Source: Symmachiella macrocystis
GTDB lineage: Bacteria; Planctomycetota; Planctomycetia; Planctomycetales; Planctomycetaceae
Assembly: GCF_007860075.1 (NCBI RefSeq)
Contig: NZ_SJPP01000001.1
Span: forward strand, 1,758,501 to 1,822,500
Length of the DNA stretch: 64,000 bases
Direction: 5' to 3'
A program made the translations under genes and the position numbers. Positions 8,804 through 17,442 of this stretch are shown here, one piece after another. The first letter of the stretch is position 1, and each line of letters begins with the position of its first letter. Below the pieces are notes generated by a model. The model ran no database searches. It was not told the origin of the DNA and was given only the letters and a program-made list of their open reading frames with translations.

Positions 8804-10393
8804 TTAGTCTTTCCTGAAGTTCGGGGCCTCAAGATCGCTTCCGCGATTCTTGAATAACCGCAGTTTTTGATTGTGGTGAACCAATTCAAATTGATTGGCT
8901 TCTAAATTTTTGACCAGATCCAGGTCTTCGCCATAGACGAGAACATAGCCGTAAGTTTGGCGAATGCGGCGCATCGACTTTTCCGGATTGTTCTTATCGA
9001 TTTTGGGAAACATATTAGAGACGGGATATTCGTGATACCACATGGAAACTAGCGTATTCACATTAGCCACGCCGCGTCCGTTCGCGCCCCCTTTGGCGAT
9101 ATTGTAATATTCATACGCTCGGGTGAGTGGGCGGACTTGGCCATGGGGAGGGTTTTCAATATGAATCGGCAGTAGTGGCGTGTTGCCGTCATAGTGCTCG
9201 ATTCCTGACATATAGACGGCCAATTCCTGGTCCATCTTCACCACTTCCTTGGCGAGTAGCACGTTGGCGCAGATCGCTGCACCGCACACGACCATCACCA
9301 TTCCGCCCAACAACCGGCGGTTGATTTCGATGGATGCTCCGGCGCAGGCCAACATAACACCACAAATCACCGGGATCATTCGTAGGTTAACGTAATGCCA
9401 TGCCAAGAATTTGTAGGGGACTATAAAAAAGCTGACGAGCAGTACGGCAAGTAGTGCTATAAGAGGGTCACTCAATACGCCGCGCACGGAATTATTTTTT
9501 TCGCGGTACATGTGAATGATCTTGCGGACCACCAATCCAAGCACCAACATCCACGGCAGGGCCATCAGGATGTAGACGGGAAGCGAAATTGTGTAAAAAT
9601 ATTTTCGTACGAAATATTCTAGCAATACATGAGGCAAAAGGAACACTGTGTCTTCGTGATCAATCCATTCGGATTTTGTTTTCGTCAGAATGAAATAGTC
9701 GACGAATAACAGCCAACCAGGCCAAGTGGCACACACGGCTGCGATAGTCCCTTTTTTAAAGCTATGAGTTTCGATGAGCACATAAAACCCGATGCAACAG
9801 GCGAGCAACCCAAACACAAATAGATGTGACAGATACAGCAACGCAGACAGGACGGCTAGTACAGCAAAATTCTTCTTAGTTAACTTGCGGTGGTGGTGCA
9901 ACCAATAACCGAACGCCGTGAAAAACAGAACAAGTGCCAACGAAAAGTTATGGTATCCGCGGAAGAAGGAATACGTATGTACCATCAAAAATCCGTAATA
10001 TCCCAGGATCACGTTCCGTGGCGACGCGGCTGATAGGAAATAGAAGATGCTCAGCGGAAACCCCACCACATAGATGCTCAACGCCACTTTCTCTGCCGTC
10101 AGCAGGGGCAATAGATTGCTGAGGCAGTACACGACGAGATTGTGCAACATATGGGGGACCGGGTGCCAATTGATCTGGTAATACTCCGAATAATCGTAGG
10201 CGGGGTTTTGAAACTCCTTGAACATGTGCACGATCAACAAATACCATGGTCCGTTTTGGGACGGAAAGTGCGTCGTGATCCAAATCGGCACGAGGCTGGT
10301 CAAGGTGACAAGCAGAAAAAGACAAACGTGGCCCCAGCCTGGGAAGAATGACGTTTTTTCCTTGGGCTGCAAAGAAGATGAAGTCTCAGTCAT
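8804..10393 (-). CDS. Polytopic membrane protein, possible GT-C-like glycosyltransferase
   Basis: A 529-aa protein with roughly ten or eleven hydrophobic helices, beginning at about residues 22-42, and a soluble C-terminal tail of about 130 residues. I do not recognise a specific family. The overall plan (many helices, acidic/aromatic first loop with YDYSEYY, soluble C-terminus) is like GT-C lipid-linked sugar transferases, but no decisive DxD or ExD motif can be placed. A 12-base palindrome (AGGAAGCTTCCT, 10396-10407) overlaps its ribosome binding region. Given its position among glycosyltransferases, it probably acts in polymer assembly or decoration at the membrane. Confidence 0.7.
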   Translation of the reverse strand: MTETSSSLQPKEKTSFFPGWGHVCLFLLVTLTSLVPIWITTHFPSQNGPWYLLIVHMFKEFQNPAYDYSEYYQINWHPVPHMLHNLVVYCLSNLLPLLTAEKVALSIYVVGFPLSIFYFLSAASPRNVILGYYGFLMVHTYSFFRGYHNFSLALVLFFTAFGYWLHHHRKLTKKNFAVLAVLSALLYLSHLFVFGLLACCIGFYVLIETHSFKKGTIAAVCATWPGWLLFVDYFILTKTKSEWIDHEDTVFLLPHVLLEYFVRKYFYTISLPVYILMALPWMLVLGLVVRKIIHMYREKNNSVRGVLSDPLIALLAVLLVSFFIVPYKFLAWHYVNLRMIPVICGVMLACAGASIEINRRLLGGMVMVVCGAAICANVLLAKEVVKMDQELAVYMSGIEHYDGNTPLLPIHIENPPHGQVRPLTRAYEYYNIAKGGANGRGVANVNTLVSMWYHEYPVSNMFPKIDKNNPEKSMRRIRQTYGYVLVYGEDLDLVKNLEANQFELVHHNQKLRLFKNRGSDLEAPNFRKD

Positions 10394-10598
10394 GGAGGAA
10401 GCTTCCTGTGATGCAATAATTCAAAAAGTCAGCTCGGTGTGTGGTGATTCGTCCGGTAAATGAAATTTCTAAGATGCGGTCACACTTTGGCCGCGCTGGC
10501 GAGTTTGTGGTGCAATTCCTGCTCAAATGGCGAAGGGTATTTAGAGATCTGCTGCGTCGAAAGCGACGGTGAAGTGCGATGCTGGGAAATGCCGATGT

Positions 10599-11594
10599 CT
10601 AGTTGTGTTTGTGGTTGCCGGTTTTTGCGGAAGCCCCGCAGTCAACCTGCGGCGCATTCTCATCGCTGCCTTGCTGCTCGCTAAGAGGACAAACCTTGCG
10701 ATTGCTTGCGAGGCAGGCGATGTCCGCGTACCTTGCCGGTTGGACGTGATTGATCTCCATCCAGGCCTTGAATCTAGGATCGAGTAGTGCTTGTAATTCC
10801 TGATTTCGGAATGAAGAATTCCAAAACCGGCGATCCCCCTGTGATAATTCATCGTTCAATGCATTGACCAATTCTCCGGGGTGGGTGATGACTTCATAGG
10901 TGCCTACCGTTGTCGCTGTAACTACTGCGGACATGGCTGCAAGATTCATTTTACCGCTGCCCAGGATTCCAAATGTCCGGTCACAAGTCAGCAGGGAATG
11001 CCCATGTTTCCGTGCCCGCGTCGCAAACATTCCCAGGATCATTTGCTTGGGAGCATTGCTCAGGGTGGTGATCATCCGACTGGGGCTAAAGAGGTTTGCA
11101 CGACGCCTAATTCTTTCATCGGACACTCGAATCGCCGGACAGCCATATTTTGTGGCAAGGCGGGCAAGGATTGAAAATATCCCCGGAATCATATGAACGT
11201 GACGGTGGCTGTTGACGTGATCGATCACCAATCCGGCATCTACAATATGCTGGAATTGCGCGTCCAACTCCCGTTCGATTTGTATCCGTCCGTCGTTGGT
11301 CATTGCCAATCGGCACAATCCAGCAAACCCAACGCGTAGTCGACCGTTTTCATCGGCCAATTGGCCGATCTTGTTTGGCGGTGTGAGACAACGACCGCTT
11401 GTTAAACAGACGTGCAACCCGATGCCGAGGTCCGGGAAAGGATTCACAACTGTTGCCACGGCATGGTCAAACGCAGGTCCGATGGCCATCAAGCTCGCGC
11501 TGGTCAGCACTCCATCGGTGAAACTGCGTTGAATCGCGTGGTTCGCTGATTCACAGATCCCCAGATCGTCGGCATTGATGATGAGTTGTTTCAC
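10599..11594 (-). CDS. ChbG/HpnK (YdjC-like) family carbohydrate deacetylase
   Basis: Metal-dependent deacetylase of the YdjC fold, which removes N-acetyl groups from amino sugars. Motifs: NADDLG at the N-terminus (residues 7-12, metal-binding aspartate), GLHVCLT (about 59-65), DHVNSHRHVHM (125-135, metal histidines) and THPGE in the C-terminal half. Length 331 aa, slightly longer than usual because of a polar tail with no recognisable domain. It starts at a GTG. It is one of three deacetylases of two different folds in this locus, supporting a partly de-N-acetylated amino-sugar polymer. Substrate is inferred. Confidence 0.88.
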   Translation of the reverse strand: MKQLIINADDLGICESANHAIQRSFTDGVLTSASLMAIGPAFDHAVATVVNPFPDLGIGLHVCLTSGRCLTPPNKIGQLADENGRLRVGFAGLCRLAMTNDGRIQIERELDAQFQHIVDAGLVIDHVNSHRHVHMIPGIFSILARLATKYGCPAIRVSDERIRRRANLFSPSRMITTLSNAPKQMILGMFATRARKHGHSLLTCDRTFGILGSGKMNLAAMSAVVTATTVGTYEVITHPGELVNALNDELSQGDRRFWNSSFRNQELQALLDPRFKAWMEINHVQPARYADIACLASNRKVCPLSEQQGSDENAPQVDCGASAKTGNHKHN

Positions 11595-11636
11595 GATAAT
11601 ACTGCCAAAGTCATGATTATTCTGGAAGCGGCTCGC

Positions 11637-12674
11637 TCAATTTCGAGCGAGCGTTTCGCTTGCTGTATTCTGTTTAGAGACTTCTTGTGTAGTTGCCGTG
11701 GTGGCCTTGCGATTGTCCGGAGGACTGTTCGTAGAATCGCAAAGACCACACGTTTCACTTGTGATGTACAGTGGGCGGCCTTTGACTTCTTCATAAATGC
11801 GCCCCACATACTCTCCGAGAATCCCCAGTGAGATGAGTTGCACCCCTCCTAAAAACAGCACGGCAACAATAATCGACGACCACCCGTGGACGCTGTCTTC
11901 AGTAAAAAGACGGACATAAATAGCCCACAGGGCATACGGCACGACGCTGACCGCGGCGATAAATCCGACATACGTGCACAATCTTAGCGGCAGCGTCGAA
12001 AACGACGTCACCGCATCGAGAGCCAAACCGATCAACTTGGTGTAGCTGTACTTCGTATTGCCGCTGAATCGTTCTGCTGCCACAAACGGGATTCCCGTTT
12101 GTCGAAAACCAACCCATTCGACCATGCTGCGGAAAAACCGTTTGCGTTCGCGCATAGCGACGATCAGTTTGACAACCCGTTGATCCATGAGGCGGTAATC
12201 CGAGACATTTGGCTCCAACGTCGTGGCTCCCAAACGGCGTTGTAATCTGGAAAACGCCGAGGATGTCAGCCGTTTGAAAAAACCGATTCCTTCAGTCTCT
12301 TCGCGAATCGTATAGACGACCTCAAACCCTTCCTTCCAAAGTTCGATCATCCGGCCGATGATTTCTGGTGGGTGCTGGAGATCGGCGTCCATCACGATTA
12401 CGGCGTGTCCTGTAGCATGTTCCAAGCCAGCAAAAATGGCCATCTGGCAGCCAAAGTTCCGCGAAAGGCGCACCAGTTTGACCCGCGAGTCCGCGTCGTG
12501 CAATGTTTTGACAGTTGCCACCGACTCGTCCCGACTGCCGTCGTCGACAAAGATCAACTCGAACGTGCACCACAGTTCGTCGAATTCTTTGACGATCGCC
12601 TCGTACAACGGGCGGACGTTGCCCTCCTCGTTGTACATAGGAACCACGATGGAAATGAGTTCCGCTTCCTCCAC
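11637..12674 (-). CDS. DPM1/GtrB-like family 2 glycosyltransferase
   Basis: GT-A fold glycosyltransferase that probably transfers a sugar to polyprenyl phosphate. N-terminal motifs: SIVVPMYNEEGNV, VDDGSRD and the metal-binding DADLQHPP; two C-terminal hydrophobic helices (about 230-260 and 265-295) are typical of GtrB/ArnC-like enzymes. The start is a GTG (12674) preceded by AGAGGG at 8 bases. The 50-residue polar C-terminal tail beyond the second helix has no recognisable fold. A polyprenyl-phosphate sugar would feed GT-C-type enzymes on the outer face, and the polytopic protein two genes downstream is a candidate user. Confidence 0.92.
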   Translation of the reverse strand: MEEAELISIVVPMYNEEGNVRPLYEAIVKEFDELWCTFELIFVDDGSRDESVATVKTLHDADSRVKLVRLSRNFGCQMAIFAGLEHATGHAVIVMDADLQHPPEIIGRMIELWKEGFEVVYTIREETEGIGFFKRLTSSAFSRLQRRLGATTLEPNVSDYRLMDQRVVKLIVAMRERKRFFRSMVEWVGFRQTGIPFVAAERFSGNTKYSYTKLIGLALDAVTSFSTLPLRLCTYVGFIAAVSVVPYALWAIYVRLFTEDSVHGWSSIIVAVLFLGGVQLISLGILGEYVGRIYEEVKGRPLYITSETCGLCDSTNSPPDNRKATTATTQEVSKQNTASETLARN

Positions 12675-12737
12675 GATATCACCCTCTCTACAGGTGTCAC
12701 TGCTTCGATCCGATTCGGAACGAACCAGCTATATTGA

Positions 12738-13739
12738 CTATGTCGCCGCCACACTGGGCGATTGTATATACCGCTCGGCAAACCCGCTCAACGTGGCGGG
12801 CACCATTCCGCGTTGCTCTAAACAATACTCGAACACTTCCGCCAAATCGGCGAAAAACTCTTCCAAACGCTCTGCCGTTTTTACATAGGGCGATTGCCCT
12901 GCCACCAGTGAAGTGCTGTGAAACAACATCACCATCACCGGTGCCCCGCCTGCTAGATAGGCGTCGATGAGTTGTTTCATGTCCTGTGCCCTCGCCTGTT
13001 CGGGGCTGAATTTGATGCGGCGTACGATCCCCAACCGATCGAGAATTCCGACACTGCGCATCCGCCGCAACCAGGGCGTCATGGCAAAATTCCGAATCGC
13101 TTGTGCCCGTTGGAAGTCGGGACGATTGAATCCGACGGATACGGGAACCTCCAGCAAGGAACCGGTTTCACACCGTTCGCACAGGCCTCGATCGCCGACG
13201 AAATAGGGCGTGTGCGGCGCGTATTCGAAATTCGGTCCGCCTTCGGATGACCAGTTACTGAAGGGAATCACGCTGGAATCGACCGTGTAGCCGAGTTCGC
13301 GTAAAATTCGCGCTCCCACGATATCGAGTCCGTACCGTCCCGCACGGAACGAGGTGGGACGGCGGCCGAACTGTTTCTCGATTTCGGCAGTCAGCCAGAC
13401 GATTTTCTCGCGTTGTAATTTTTCGGGCAGGTTACAGAGAAACGAAGTCTGCTTGTCCCAATAGGAATCCTGTGGCGGATTGCACCAGGGGTGCACGTGT
13501 GTACCAATCTCGCCGCGTCCGTCGTCTTGGATCTTTCGCAACAGATCCACACAGTCGGCATTGGTCACGACAGGCGCATCGATCACGTAAGTTGGGGGAA
13601 TCTGATACCGGTCGCACAATTCTTGAAATCGACCGACACCAGCGCACACATTTTCCACGGTGTTCCCGTGCGTGCGGTACTGACCGCCCCACAGGCCCTC
13701 TTCTTCCGTATCGATGGTGATTAACAGGTTTGCAGTCAT
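12738..13739 (-). CDS. NodB-fold polysaccharide deacetylase
   Basis: A 333-aa deacetylase of the NodB (CE4-like) fold. Catalytic features: TIDTEEE near the N-terminus (residues 8-14), EIGTHVHPW with metal-ligand histidines H81 and H83, FRAGRYG (131-137), and the C-terminal LFHSTSL histidine motif. There is no signal peptide, so the protein is probably cytosolic or acts on lipid-linked precursor. It differs from the exosortase-type deacetylase at the other end of the locus, lacking that protein's C-terminal region. Confidence 0.88.
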   Translation of the reverse strand: MTANLLITIDTEEEGLWGGQYRTHGNTVENVCAGVGRFQELCDRYQIPPTYVIDAPVVTNADCVDLLRKIQDDGRGEIGTHVHPWCNPPQDSYWDKQTSFLCNLPEKLQREKIVWLTAEIEKQFGRRPTSFRAGRYGLDIVGARILRELGYTVDSSVIPFSNWSSEGGPNFEYAPHTPYFVGDRGLCERCETGSLLEVPVSVGFNRPDFQRAQAIRNFAMTPWLRRMRSVGILDRLGIVRRIKFSPEQARAQDMKQLIDAYLAGGAPVMVMLFHSTSLVAGQSPYVKTAERLEEFFADLAEVFEYCLEQRGMVPATLSGFAERYIQSPSVAAT

Positions 13740-13787
13740 AGTGATCGTCGAGGTTTTAGAATTACGTACGCGGCAAATCGCTCAGGC

Positions 13788-14849
13788 TTAGGCCACTTTG
13801 CGAATGATCTGTGGGCCAATGGTGCGTGTGAGCCAGACCGGCAGTTTTTGCCAAATTTGGGCCGCCTTGCCGTATGAGTCTTTAGGGGGTGACATATCGG
13901 GAACCAGCCCCGGTTTGGCCGGTAACAGATACCAATACAGGTTGACCGGCTGAGCTCCCCATTGCTTTTTGAATTTGTAGGTGCCCGAGTCGGGGGTACT
14001 GCGTCCGAAGCGAAATGATGTCGCGCCAGCAGCGCAGGCTTGTTCCAACATGTGCCAATACATCACATGGTTAACGCACAGTTTGTTGTATGTTCTCAAA
14101 CTCGAAGCCCAGGGAATTTCCCACGCGGCGCCGTTGGACATGGTGAATCCACCGCCAATGGCTGCGCCTTCCAAGCGGGCGATATGCACGGTTGCTTCTT
14201 CGGGAAAGGCATCGAGCACTGCTTGGAAAAATCGGCGGCTGTGCGCCGGACTGCCCAAATCGCGCATGTTCACGGAATAGACATTGAAAAAATCGTCCAA
14301 CAATTCGCGGCCACCGCTTTCGACCGTCATCCCCGCCTTTTGCCCTTTGCGGATTTGATTACGAACCTTCGGCGAGAACCCATCCCACAGTTCCTCACCC
14401 GTGGCTGGGAGTTCCAACTGCATGAGCACCTTATCGGTCCGCACATACTCCGAAATTTCCGCCGGTTCGCGCTGCCGCAATTGCACTTCGTCAACACCTC
14501 GCTGCGTGGCGCGATTGACCGCTTCAGCCATCAATGCGTCGCGGCCTTCGGCATCGTCTGCCAGGAGTCCGCACGTATCAAACCACGGTAGCGAAACCAT
14601 GTGCTTGCCGAACAGCAGGCTGCGTTGATGGACCATAGGCAAGACGCCGACAATGGAGCCGTTGCGAAAGGCAGCGAGCCGCTCCACTGTTAAGCGGTAC
14701 GTTTGAAACGGCTTGTCCCAATCGGCGCGAAAAAACAGCGCATCGGAAACGTGGCGGGCAACATAATCGTCCCAAGCTGACGTCTCGCTGGAGCCGATCG
14801 CCTTGACTTCGACTGCCGTGATGTGGTCTGAGACCGTTTGCACTGCCAC
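13788..14849 (-). CDS. FemAB-like GNAT protein of exosortase/EPS loci
   Basis: Resembles the FemAB-related protein that recurs in exosortase-linked EPS loci. It has an N-terminal acyltransferase half with PWFDTCGLLAD and a C-terminal half with SPKVRNQIRKGQKAG, AIGGGFTMSNG and the FRFGRSTPDSGTYKFKKQWG motif that is typical of this group. An upstream in-frame ATG exists at 14966, but the first 39 residues look unlike the family and a GTG at 14849 has a GAGG site 5 bases upstream, so the shorter 353-aa form is preferred. FemAB proteins transfer aminoacyl groups; this branch probably acylates or aminoacylates a sugar or lipid-linked repeat unit. Donor unknown, though an acyl-ACP from the cluster downstream is possible. 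Confidence 0.85.
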   Translation of the reverse strand: MAVQTVSDHITAVEVKAIGSSETSAWDDYVARHVSDALFFRADWDKPFQTYRLTVERLAAFRNGSIVGVLPMVHQRSLLFGKHMVSLPWFDTCGLLADDAEGRDALMAEAVNRATQRGVDEVQLRQREPAEISEYVRTDKVLMQLELPATGEELWDGFSPKVRNQIRKGQKAGMTVESGGRELLDDFFNVYSVNMRDLGSPAHSRRFFQAVLDAFPEEATVHIARLEGAAIGGGFTMSNGAAWEIPWASSLRTYNKLCVNHVMYWHMLEQACAAGATSFRFGRSTPDSGTYKFKKQWGAQPVNLYWYLLPAKPGLVPDMSPPKDSYGKAAQIWQKLPVWLTRTIGPQIIRKVA

Positions 14850-15014
14850 TGCCCTCAATGTTGCCCTAATCAGAATCGTTTTCAGAAGACACACGATGGT
14901 GGTCCGTCGGTGTTCCCCGGCAAACTCCGGTTTGCTATGCGTCTTGCCTAAAAACTCTACACTCAATATCGGCTAGGTTAGGCCATTGGGTCCAACAACA
15001 ACCGCACTTGCCAT

Positions 15015-16229
15015 TCAGCGATGTTGCGACACCGCTGTACTGGTTGACTCCGGCTTTTCAGTTGTCGGCGTGCGTTCCGTACGCGCCCAAGTCACTGGTT
15101 GCCGGTTGAATAATCCTTTGACAATGCCAACCGTCATGGCGACATGGCTCATCACGAAATAAAACACAATTCCGCCCAGGTGCGTCTCGCGAAAAGTTAC
15201 CGCAAGAGTACCAGTTAGTCCAAGCAGGTAAAATATGATTTGCCCAATCAGTGCGATTCGATAGAAGATTCCACTGTTCCATAAGACCGCACTTGATACG
15301 AGTATCGCAATCAACAAAACCGGTTCAATCCATCGGAGAAGTTTGTGCGAGACGAATTGCCATAACTCCACCGGTCGAGCCAGCGGCGGCCATTGCCCCC
15401 GTTTGAGGATTTGCATGGCGCCGCTCGTCACGCGGGCGCGGCGTTTGAATTCCATACGGGCAGTGGGCGTGCCGTTTTCGTGTGCCACAGCCTGCGGTTC
15501 ATAGGCCACGCTGCGACGTTGACGAATAACGTTCATCGTGGTGGTAAAATCGTCCAGAATCGTGTCAGCCGCCAGCGGCTCAAACAATTCGCGGCGGATC
15601 ACATACATCCCGCCATCCACACCCATCATCGACCCAATTCGCGATTCCGACGTTTGTAATGCCCGCTCGATGCGATAATAAAACGCCTCACCTTCACCGA
15701 AATTCGAATCGCGACTCTTCAAGCGGACATCACCACTGACCGCCCCCACCGACGTGTCCTGCAGTCGCGATACCATTCTCTTGAGCGCGTCCGCTTGAAA
15801 CATGACATTGGCGTCGCACAGGCACAACAGCTCCCCTTCAGCCGCCGCAGCAGCATCATTTAACAACGAAGCCTTGCCCCGGCGATCGCTAAAATCCAAT
15901 AGCCTCACGCCACGATCCGCGAAGCTGCGGGCGATTTCCTCCGTACTATCCGAACTGCCATCGCTGGCGACGATGATTTCCAAACGGTCGTCGGGATAAT
16001 CCATCGCTAATGCATTTTCCAACTTGGATTGCAATACGCTTTCTTCGTTGTATGCCGGAATGACCAACGTCACATCGGGCCATTCACTCATCGCGGGCGC
16101 AACTCGACGCTTATAGAGCGCTGCGATTATCGCCGAAATAGCCAGGTAGCCCAGCTGGGTATAAACCAGCAGTCCCAAGGACAACCAAAACAGGATGTGC
16201 CAGAACAGATCCATCAAAATCCAACTCAT
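15015..16229 (-). CDS. Membrane family 2 glycosyltransferase
   Basis: A 404-aa processive-looking GT2: one N-terminal hydrophobic helix (about 8-35), a GT-A domain with VTLVIPAYNEE, ASDGSSD and the metal-binding CDAN motif, then RRARVTSG at the site of the usual Q-x-x-R-W motif, and three C-terminal hydrophobic helices (about 300-370). The plan matches cellulose-synthase/hyaluronan-like and IcaA-like transferases. It is closely followed by a second protein of the same plan, suggesting two successive backbone linkages made by paralogues. Confidence 0.92.
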   Translation of the reverse strand: MSWILMDLFWHILFWLSLGLLVYTQLGYLAISAIIAALYKRRVAPAMSEWPDVTLVIPAYNEESVLQSKLENALAMDYPDDRLEIIVASDGSSDSTEEIARSFADRGVRLLDFSDRRGKASLLNDAAAAAEGELLCLCDANVMFQADALKRMVSRLQDTSVGAVSGDVRLKSRDSNFGEGEAFYYRIERALQTSESRIGSMMGVDGGMYVIRRELFEPLAADTILDDFTTTMNVIRQRRSVAYEPQAVAHENGTPTARMEFKRRARVTSGAMQILKRGQWPPLARPVELWQFVSHKLLRWIEPVLLIAILVSSAVLWNSGIFYRIALIGQIIFYLLGLTGTLAVTFRETHLGGIVFYFVMSHVAMTVGIVKGLFNRQPVTWARTERTPTTEKPESTSTAVSQHR

Positions 16230-16260
16230 TCAAAATCGAAGTGAGCGACAATCCAAGTAT

Positions 16261-17442
16261 TTACTTTGCGGAGGTAGCGACCGTTGCTTGCGGTTCCTCA
16301 CGTTCCGGATTCCAGGTCGAGACGCTTTTGCCGAACAACACGTTCAACAGTCCCAGTCCCGCAGCCGCGTTGACCACACAAAAATAATTCGCAATATAAA
16401 TCGGCTTCACATCCCGCAAGGCTGGCACCAGCCGCAATAACGCAAGCAGATAGAAACCGACATGCAATCCCAAGACCACCGAATAAAACAGACTCCCCTG
16501 CACTGCCAACGCCACGTTCGCGACGAACATCGTGACCATGAACAGCGGGACGAACCAGCGGATCAATTTATGAACCACCAATTGATAGGAGAATAATCCT
16601 ACGCGGAACGGATTGAGAACGCCGGGATTTCTGAGCACCGCGCGAAAGCTTCGATTCACGATGCGTGCCTTGCGACGAAATTCGCCTCCAAAATCGGCCG
16701 CCGTCCGTTCATAGCAGACCGCATCGGTGTCAAACAGTCCGCGATACCCGCGACGGACAATCTTTAGAGGAATCGTGAAGTCATTGATGTCATCCTCGCG
16801 AAGCGGCTCGAATAAATGCGTGCGAATGGCGTAAATCGCACCATCGCCGCACACGACCGAGCCGATTTTGCTTTCTTGGATTTTCAACCACGTTTCATAC
16901 CGCCAATACAGCGACTCCGAAACGCTCGCAGCTGAATCCTCTTCGATATAGCGTTGATGCCCGACGACAAACCCGACCCGTTCCTCGGCGAAGTGCCGTA
17001 CGAGTTTTCGCACCGCCGATGGTTCATAAATCGAATTGGCATCGCTGAACACCACCAATTCGCCGGTTGCCCGCTCGAGAAACTGCGTAAGACCGAAGGA
17101 TTTGCCGCGTCGCGGCACCTGCCGATACAGCACCACCCCTTGATCCGCATATTCCTCGACGATCTCATCGGTCCCATCGTCCGACTCGTCGGAAATCACC
17201 ATAATTTCCAGCGATTCACGCGGGTAATCCAAAGCGAGTGAGTTCTCAATTTTTTCGCGAATCACGGCAGCTTCGTTGTAGGCGCTGACGATCAGCGTCA
17301 CCGTTGGCGTCGCATCGTCGATCGCATGCGATTTGCGCAACGGTGCTAGCAACAACAACGTCACCGGGTAGGCGAAGTAGGTCAGAAAGATGGTGCCAAA
17401 GCTGACCCAAAACAGGATTTCTAAGCTAAGAGTCATCATCAT
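16261..17442 (-). CDS. Membrane family 2 glycosyltransferase (paralogue of the next gene)
   Basis: 393 aa if it starts at the ATG at 17442, which shares one base with the stop codon of the amidotransferase gene (TGATG); an upstream in-frame start at 17466 is less likely. Domain order is the same as in its neighbour: N-terminal helix, VTLIVSAYNEAAV, SDESDDG, SDAN metal motif, RRKARIVNRS, and C-terminal membrane helices. It probably adds a sugar to the growing lipid-linked chain on the cytoplasmic face. Overlapping stop/start indicates translational coupling with the amidotransferase. Confidence 0.92.
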   Translation of the reverse strand: MMMTLSLEILFWVSFGTIFLTYFAYPVTLLLLAPLRKSHAIDDATPTVTLIVSAYNEAAVIREKIENSLALDYPRESLEIMVISDESDDGTDEIVEEYADQGVVLYRQVPRRGKSFGLTQFLERATGELVVFSDANSIYEPSAVRKLVRHFAEERVGFVVGHQRYIEEDSAASVSESLYWRYETWLKIQESKIGSVVCGDGAIYAIRTHLFEPLREDDINDFTIPLKIVRRGYRGLFDTDAVCYERTAADFGGEFRRKARIVNRSFRAVLRNPGVLNPFRVGLFSYQLVVHKLIRWFVPLFMVTMFVANVALAVQGSLFYSVVLGLHVGFYLLALLRLVPALRDVKPIYIANYFCVVNAAAGLGLLNVLFGKSVSTWNPEREEPQATVATSAK

